Below, piece after piece: positions 58,801 through 64,000 of a stretch of 64,000 bases of DNA; positions within the stretch are counted from its first letter, which is position 1; each line of letters begins with the position of its first letter. Location: NCBI GenBank assembly GCA_001986395.2, contig MQVO02000024.1, positions 248,001-312,000 on the forward strand, given 5' to 3'. The stretch comes from Irpex lacteus (taxonomy: Eukaryota; Basidiomycota; Agaricomycetes; Polyporales; Irpicaceae). The position numbers and the translations under genes were made by a program. The notes under the pieces were generated by a model. It was not told the origin of the DNA, did no database searches, and saw only the letters and a list, made by a program, of their open reading frames with translations.

Positions 58801-61448
58801 TAACAGCCTCCACCTTCAACCCCACCACCCCCTTCCCATCGGGGGCTAACGTAGCCTCACCAGCAACATCCGCCATAAGCCGATCCAACGCGCTCTTCAT
58901 ATCGCTCAGGTTCGTCAGGCTCCCTCCGTCTCTTTCCCTCTCCGTCTCTCCTCCTCCTCCTCCTCCAGTACTGCTATTCCCGACTGCGATGCTGAATTGC
59001 TCGTCACTCCTAGACCGCGAAAGAACCTCCGGCCTTGGCGGACCCCCTACCTCTCCCTCTCCTTCTACCTGAGGAGCAAGAGTCATAACACCATCATGCG
59101 TAGGCTCGCGCGTGATCTTAGGCGGAGGAACGCGCTTCGGCACACGGCGCATCGACTCTGGCGTGTTCGGTTTCGTTTGCTGACTAGGCGAGTCCGCCAC
59201 CACCGAAGTCGAAGTCCTGACGTCCATGGTGTAGACCGTAGTAGAACTAGACCCAGGCCCCTCAAGACTCCTCTGCTTCTCCAGCTTCCTCTGAACAGTC
59301 TCCCTCGTAATCCTCGGGCTCCTTCCGCTCCCTACAGGACTCTCACCTCCCTTACCACTCCCACCAAAACTCCCATTCCCATTGCCAAACTCCCTTCCAC
59401 TAAAACTCCCATTCCCATTGCCAAACTCCCCGATTAAACTGCTAGAGCTCCCCATCTTAGAGATCAAAGGACGCGCAAGCGGGCTCCCCGTACGCGGTGA
59501 ATGTCTCGCGAACGGGGACCCTCCTCCACTCACACCTCCTCCAAAAGGCGAGTGCGCTCTCCCACCGTCCGCCATCGAAATCGGAGTAGAAGGCTTAGTA
59601 GGCGTCGACGCCCTCCCATTCCCATTCCCACTTCCACCCAAGGAGTCCCGACTATGGTTCGCATGGAACGAACCAAACATAAAGGGATGATCGGGAGGGG
59701 AAGTCGGCGGAGTAGACGTATTCACGCCCGATATGCCATTACTGGCGGGAGTGGTCTCGAGGTCTGTGCTAGGGAGGAGTTCGTGTTCGAAGCTGAGGTT
59801 GTGGAGGGACACTTCTGAGGTTCCTATTGATAGGTTTGCGTGTTCCTGAGAGTGGTTGTGGTGGGAGTGGTGGGAGTGGTGGGAGGGGATGCGAGAGGAG
59901 GGGACGTCGCTGAATTGGGGATGGGAGGAGGTGAAGGGGTCGTCTTGTGGTGTAGCTACATGCGATGTTAGTGTCAGTGTTAGTAATTACAAAAACAAAG
60001 TAAGGAAGAGACGTACAAGACCGTGGACTACCCTTCACACCCAACTCAAACCTCGGCACCAAACTCTCCGTGTTCGTACGCCTTGACTGTGAATGTACCT
60101 TAGCAGGCAACGGCGAAGGAGGCATATCCTCATCCTCATCCACCTCAGCCTTGTGCGCCTTAACCCTCTCAGCGTGCGTAGACCTCCCAAGCGGGATGCG
60201 CGAGCCAGGGGACACTGAGGTTATTGGTGTTCCCTCCCTTGAGTGACGCGGTGGTGTGGACGTCGATACCTCATTCATAAACGGAACCTCCACCTCAATG
60301 GGCTCCGAGTCCTGTTCCTCGGTATGATTATGGTGGTGAGCAGAAGCAGCTCGCTCAGCATGATGAGACCTCCCATACGGCACGCCACCCTCCGTCTCCA
60401 TGCCCTCGGGCAAGGCGCCCTCGTCGTGTGGAGGCGTACTGGGGCGGGTATCTTTGAGCATGGAGTCTACGAGGCCTGTTATGCTGTCTTCTCCGCCGTG
60501 TTGGAAGCTATCGTCGAAGCTTGAGTCTATGTCTGAGTCGATGTTGCGTGTGCGCAGCGGACCACGTTCTCCATCATCTCCATGAGCGTCGTGGTTGTTG
60601 TCTTGGTGTACTTGGGAGTGCGGGTCGTCAACGTTCATAGCATTCGTCTCATGTTCGTGTTCATAACCATCATCGTCGTCCGTAACCCAATCAAACGGGT
60701 TCGAGTTCTCCTCCTCCACGTCAAACTCCAACACATCGCACTTCTCATCAAACGTCACCGTCTTCCTCCGTGCGTGTCTCCGCGTCGAGCTCGTGCGTGG
60801 GCCGTGCAGTCGTTTCGAGACGAGGGAGGGACGGCTGGGCGATGCGGAGCGGTGGGGCGAGACGCGTCCGAACCATTCTTTCGGGGGAGGGGGAGGTGCG
60901 AGCTCGCTGTCCGAGTCGGAGTGCTCGTGTTCGGTTTGCTCGGCGTGAGTGTGTAGTGATGGCTCTGGTGCTGGTGCTGGTGGCTGCGAAGGAGGAGGAG
61001 CGGGAGGTCGTCCCTCTTGTGATACCCGCCGCTTGCCAGACTTGAAGTTGCTGTTCGTGACAGGCCGCTTCTGTACGAGCAACTCAGATACCCCAGACTG
61101 TCTCCTCTTCCTGACGGCGGGGTTCTCGTTCTCAGCCTGATCGTTCATGGACTGCGTGCGGAGGCGCTTCTCGCCGCTGACACGACGTACTGGCGTGCCA
61201 TGGAAGACCGACGGGCGTGATGGCAGCTGCGAAAGTACGAAGGGAGAGTTGGACACTCGTGCGCCGTCAGCGAGGTTTCTGACAGAGCGGCGGCGTGATG
61301 GGGTGAGGGCGGAGACCGGACGGTCGTCGGTGGCTCCTGGTTGGGGGGAATCGCGTTTGGTGATGCGGAGGGGGTTGGTGGAGTGCGGTTTCCAGTCTTT
61401 GGTAGCGTTGGAGGGCGCCCTGTCGCGGAGAGGAGCTATGGAGCTCAT
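55851..61448 (-). CDS. BUD4: Anillin-like septum/bud-site protein with C-terminal PH domain (Bud4/Mid type)
   Basis: Predicted cortical scaffold that places septins and the division site. Eight exons: 60017-61448, 58034-59955, 57794-57925, 57628-57706, 57430-57571, 56803-57376, 56460-56746 and 55851-56397, giving 1704 residues. The first ~1150 residues are disordered, rich in Ser, Pro, Gly and charged residues, with an acidic middle. The anillin-homology region starts near residue 1185 (KVFVKVVGMRKLDVPIP) and runs through PECQINQEFEL and the LLINVRM strand; a Pro-rich insert interrupts it. The PH domain covers about 1427-1545 (SMIAYNDITRKPITTIDLKKA then FRLVFNNKEEITFYTD, ERW). The order anillin homology then PH is that of Bud4/anillin. 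The last ~95 residues of the open frame are odd (hydrophobic and Phe/Leu-rich); see findings. Confidence 0.85.
59366..59430 (-). repeat. Internal 36-bp-spaced direct repeat in the Bud4-like gene
   Basis: Two perfect 29-bp copies start at 59366 and 59402. The 36-bp spacing keeps the frame and encodes two near-identical EFGNGNGSF blocks. Confidence 0.8.
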
Positions 61449-62310
61449 CGCCTGACACGATGAGCGTGGGAGGCGGGGCGACGAGCACGGGGGTATTGAT
61501 TTGGTGAGGGAGATGCGAGTTGAGATGAGGGTCGTAGGTCAAGTTCAACATAGATCCAGATCAACACGACCACGCATTTCACGTGATCGTGTAGACGCCA
61601 CCGACGTAGCGTCCGGCGCCAGATCTCTCGCAGTCTCGAATAACAACTCTCATATTACGTGGGTGCTCGATATGCTATACAAGCTACGAACAACCAGAAA
61701 AGAATCAACCCAACGCCTCCAGACCGTATCAGCTCACAGCCAAACGACACCGAATGGAGACGCAGATGTTCCAACAGCCAGCCGCTGGAACACAGAAGCT
61801 GTTGCATATCCGAGGAGGAAGAGCCCCTACAGTGATTCATATCAGCGTGAAGGGGGTTCTCCAAGTGATTTATGAGCGTGCGATATCATATATCAGGCCC
61901 GATCCAGTGAGTACGTTTCGCCGCAGTCCATCCATTTAAGTATCAGAAGACCTGCTAGGAAAGCTTAGGTTCCTATGTAGGATGATAGGGACTCGAACTG
62001 GATAAGCGGAGTATGAGGCTTGTAAGCTTCGTTATAGGAGCAACTACTTTGGATCATAACGAACGATGGCGGAACTCTAGCTAAGACAAAGTAGTAGTGA
62101 TCAAATGAAAGGCGAACATGACATTAAACCACTGATGAACGCAAAACTGCTTTCGAATAAACAACTATGTATAGTATTACGCCGATGTTGTTCGACTCAG
62201 ATATGGTATACATAAATACAGAACGACTGTAGCGCAGGAACGCTCCCTGGCCCGCAGGCAACTATATGACACCCCCTGCTGAGGTTAAGTTAAGTTATGC
62301 ACCGATTCAA
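61449..62310. other. Intergenic region carrying a decayed transporter fragment
   Basis: About 0.86 kb between the Bud4-like start and the end of the MFS transporter. 61685-61995 is a degenerate copy of part of the transporter (separate entry). The remainder, including the Bud4-like promoter, shows no gene. Confidence 0.5.
61685..61995 (-). pseudogene. Degenerate duplicate of part of the neighbouring MFS transporter
   Basis: Stretches of this region match the transporter gene: 61685-61750 resembles 62391-62450 (both begin accagaaaagaatcaacc), 61761-61780 resembles 62467-62487, and 61783-61995 resembles 62738-62945 (ctggaacacagaag, then cattcatatcagcg-like and gatgatagggact). Relative to the intact gene it lacks about 250 bp of coding sequence and the last intron, and it has many substitutions. 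It cannot encode a transporter. It is most simply a broken remnant of a tandem duplication on the same strand. Confidence 0.7.
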
Positions 62311-64000
62311 TTACGCAGAACCCGCAGCAGCCTTGACAGTCTGAGTAGTAGCCCTAGCACGCTTACTCATCCCCCTAATCCTCTCTCCATACAACCAGAA
62401 AAGAATCAACCTACACCTCCACATCAGACGACACCGAACGGAGATAAATAAGTAAGTAGATCACTCACGCAGGTGTCCCAACGCCCAAACAGAACGCCGC
62501 CAGTATAGTATCGCCCTTACCGTACCCAAGGGCTTTATACATGTAAGGTGCAAAGAGGGGAAACCCGAAGCCTGCGAAGGAGCGGAAACATGACACTGCC
62601 GCAAGTGCTATCATATGTTGGGGAGCAGAAGTCAGTGTTTAGCCACCCTGCTTGAGCTAGACGAATAAAGGATTGTTCGAACACGCACCGGAAGCTGCGA
62701 AACGGGAGAAGGAGTCGATGATATACGCCTGTAGCCCCTGGAACACAGAAGCCGATCCATATCCAATCAGGAAGAACCCCTACAACCCATTCATATCAGC
62801 GCTATGAGTAACTTCTCAAATGATTCATGAGCGTGCGACGTACGACATCAGGCCCAATCCAGTGCGTACGGTTCGCTGCTGTCCATCCGCCTATCAGAAG
62901 GCCAAGGGGTAGGGCTAGGGTTCCTGGGATGATAGGGACTACATAGATAAAGATGTCAATGTTGTAGTGAGTTTCTGAGGTGTAGGAGGTGCTTTGATAG
63001 GGAGGGATGAGATGGACAAGACTGACCGAGACGGAACTCGGGGGTACCGATGCCGTTGTTCTTTTTTGTTAGTTTGCTGTAGGAACGGTCGATTAGGATT
63101 GAGTTGGTTTGGGCGGCGGCGATTAGGCCTAGTCCCTATGTACGCCAGTGCACCGATATCAACATAAATGATGATCAATGGCGAAGGCATACCAATATGA
63201 AGTAGAAAGCAAGTTACGACTTACGAGGGATATATAGTGCAACCCAACGATCCCAATCTTTTCCCCATACACGTTAGTATATATATCCGGCAACGTTGTC
63301 AAAACAACTATCCGACGTTAACGTCTCAGCATCCAAAACGTGGAACCCAGCCAGACAGGACTTACTATATATAACACCATAAACAAACGCCATATACACC
63401 CCAAACAGCTGTATGATCGGCTCCTCCACAAAAAGCACAAACGGCCGGACGAGCGAGCGTGCTAGGAACTCCTGCCATGACTCTTCAGGTTGGCCTTCTT
63501 CGAAGATGGTTTGAATCTTTTTATCTTCGGACCCCTGTTCGATATTTAAGAGATTTTGGATCTTCCTCGCTTTGCGCTTTAGGAGTACAGGCGCATACGC
63601 TAAGCAAAAAATCATCATTTCGTTAGCTACCATAAACAATTCTAGACCGTCATGGACGACTCACTCTCCCTCATAAACACAAACCCCAAAACCTGCACCA
63701 CCCCATTCGCAACCGTAATACTCCAAAACACCCACTGCCACTTCGAATACTCCGCGATGAAGCCTCCAGCGATAGGTCCCACTGCTGGCCCGAGGAGTGG
63801 GGCGAGGGAGTACACGCTGATGGCTTTGCCGCGTTTGTCGGCGTTCCAGAGGTCTGAGAGCATCCCGCCGCCGACCTATCATGTGAGAGATGTGAGTGAG
63901 TTGATGGAGGGGAGGATAAGATGGGAGGGGAGAGGAGGGGAGAGGACGTACGGAGAGAGGGGCGCTGCCGCCTAGACCGGAGAGGAACCGGAAGGCCATG
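62311..64000 (-). CDS. MFS transporter of the drug:H+ antiporter type, N-terminus beyond the right edge
   Basis: Predicted plasma-membrane exporter; substrate unknown. The visible part covers roughly the third transmembrane segment to the C-terminus. Evidence includes MLSDLWNADKRGKAISVYS, the antiporter motif C-like LGPAVGPIAGGFI, a long charged central loop (KARKIQNLLNIEQG, EESWQEFLARSLVRP) and late helices such as SALAAVSCFRSFAGFGFPLF. The last two exons are joined from CCTGC/gtgagt at 62469 to an acceptor at 62410, adding LILFWLYGERIRGMSKRA before a stop at 62311. Without that splice the protein would end abruptly at 62465. The family (DHA1 of fungal MFS) exports drugs, toxins or polyamines. 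A broken copy lies just downstream. Confidence 0.85.

Noticed and set aside
57989..58849. Long plus-strand frame antisense to the Bud4-like gene
   Set aside because: Shadow of the GC-rich disordered region; composition is Arg/His/Pro-rich and the opposite strand has domain-supported coding continuity.
61985..62002. tRNA B-box-like sequence on the minus strand (gttcgagtccc)
   Set aside because: No acceptor or anticodon stem can be formed around it, and the stretch is explained as part of the decayed transporter copy.

Overview
The window is nuclear DNA of a filamentous basidiomycete, most likely an Agaricomycete. Genes are intron-dense, with many introns of about 50-60 bp, GT-AG boundaries and some very short exons. 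They lie on both strands with short intergenic gaps. One gene carries a DUF6535-type membrane region, a family expanded in Agaricomycetes. Tryptophan synthesis uses the fungal trifunctional TRP1 layout, and a NoxR regulator and an Slt2-type MAP kinase are present. I found no operons, CRISPR arrays, rRNA or convincing tRNA genes. The exon models were built by hand from reading frame, splice sites and family conservation.

Layout: 1-414 (-) is the N-terminal end of a helicase paralogue cut by the left edge, and 1213-4340 (-) is its complete sister, an SF1 (UPF1-like) helicase. 5235-10113 (+) is a Drs2-type phospholipid flippase. 11436-13949 (+) is a four-RRM RNA-binding protein (Nrd1/Mrn1 type). 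14803-15441 (-) is a DUF302 protein and 16618-18582 (-) is NoxR. 18583-20817 holds no convincing gene. 20818-21660 (-) is an unrecognised small protein. 22184-24664 (+) is trifunctional TRP1 with an apparent one-base deletion. 24791-27552 (-) is a dynamin-like GTPase, 28469-29452 (+) is Ctk3, and 29546-38434 (-) is the giant U3 snoRNP protein Utp20.

The right part is partly accessory. 39576-42437 (+) is a DUF6535-type membrane protein, followed by a 33-bp tandem repeat. 43139-44957 (-) is epsin, 46386-48788 (+) is a divergent kinase-like protein, and 49187-51688 (-) is a membrane-anchored S10 peptidase. 52250-54174 (+) is the Slt2/Mpk1 cell-wall MAP kinase, and 55247-55705 (+) is a DUF952 protein. 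55851-61448 (-) is an anillin/Bud4-type septation protein. 62311 to the right edge (-) is an MFS drug-type transporter, with a decayed copy of its 3' part at 61685-61995.

Several genes share a theme of polarised growth and wall/membrane dynamics (flippase, epsin, dynamin, NoxR, Slt2, Bud4/anillin). They are independent housekeeping loci and I see no evidence that they form a cluster. The most unusual items are the tandem helicases with a degenerate exonuclease-like N-terminus, the S10 peptidase lacking the usual carboxylate-binding residues, the TRP1 frameshift, the kinase-like gene with an altered catalytic loop, and the transporter fragment.
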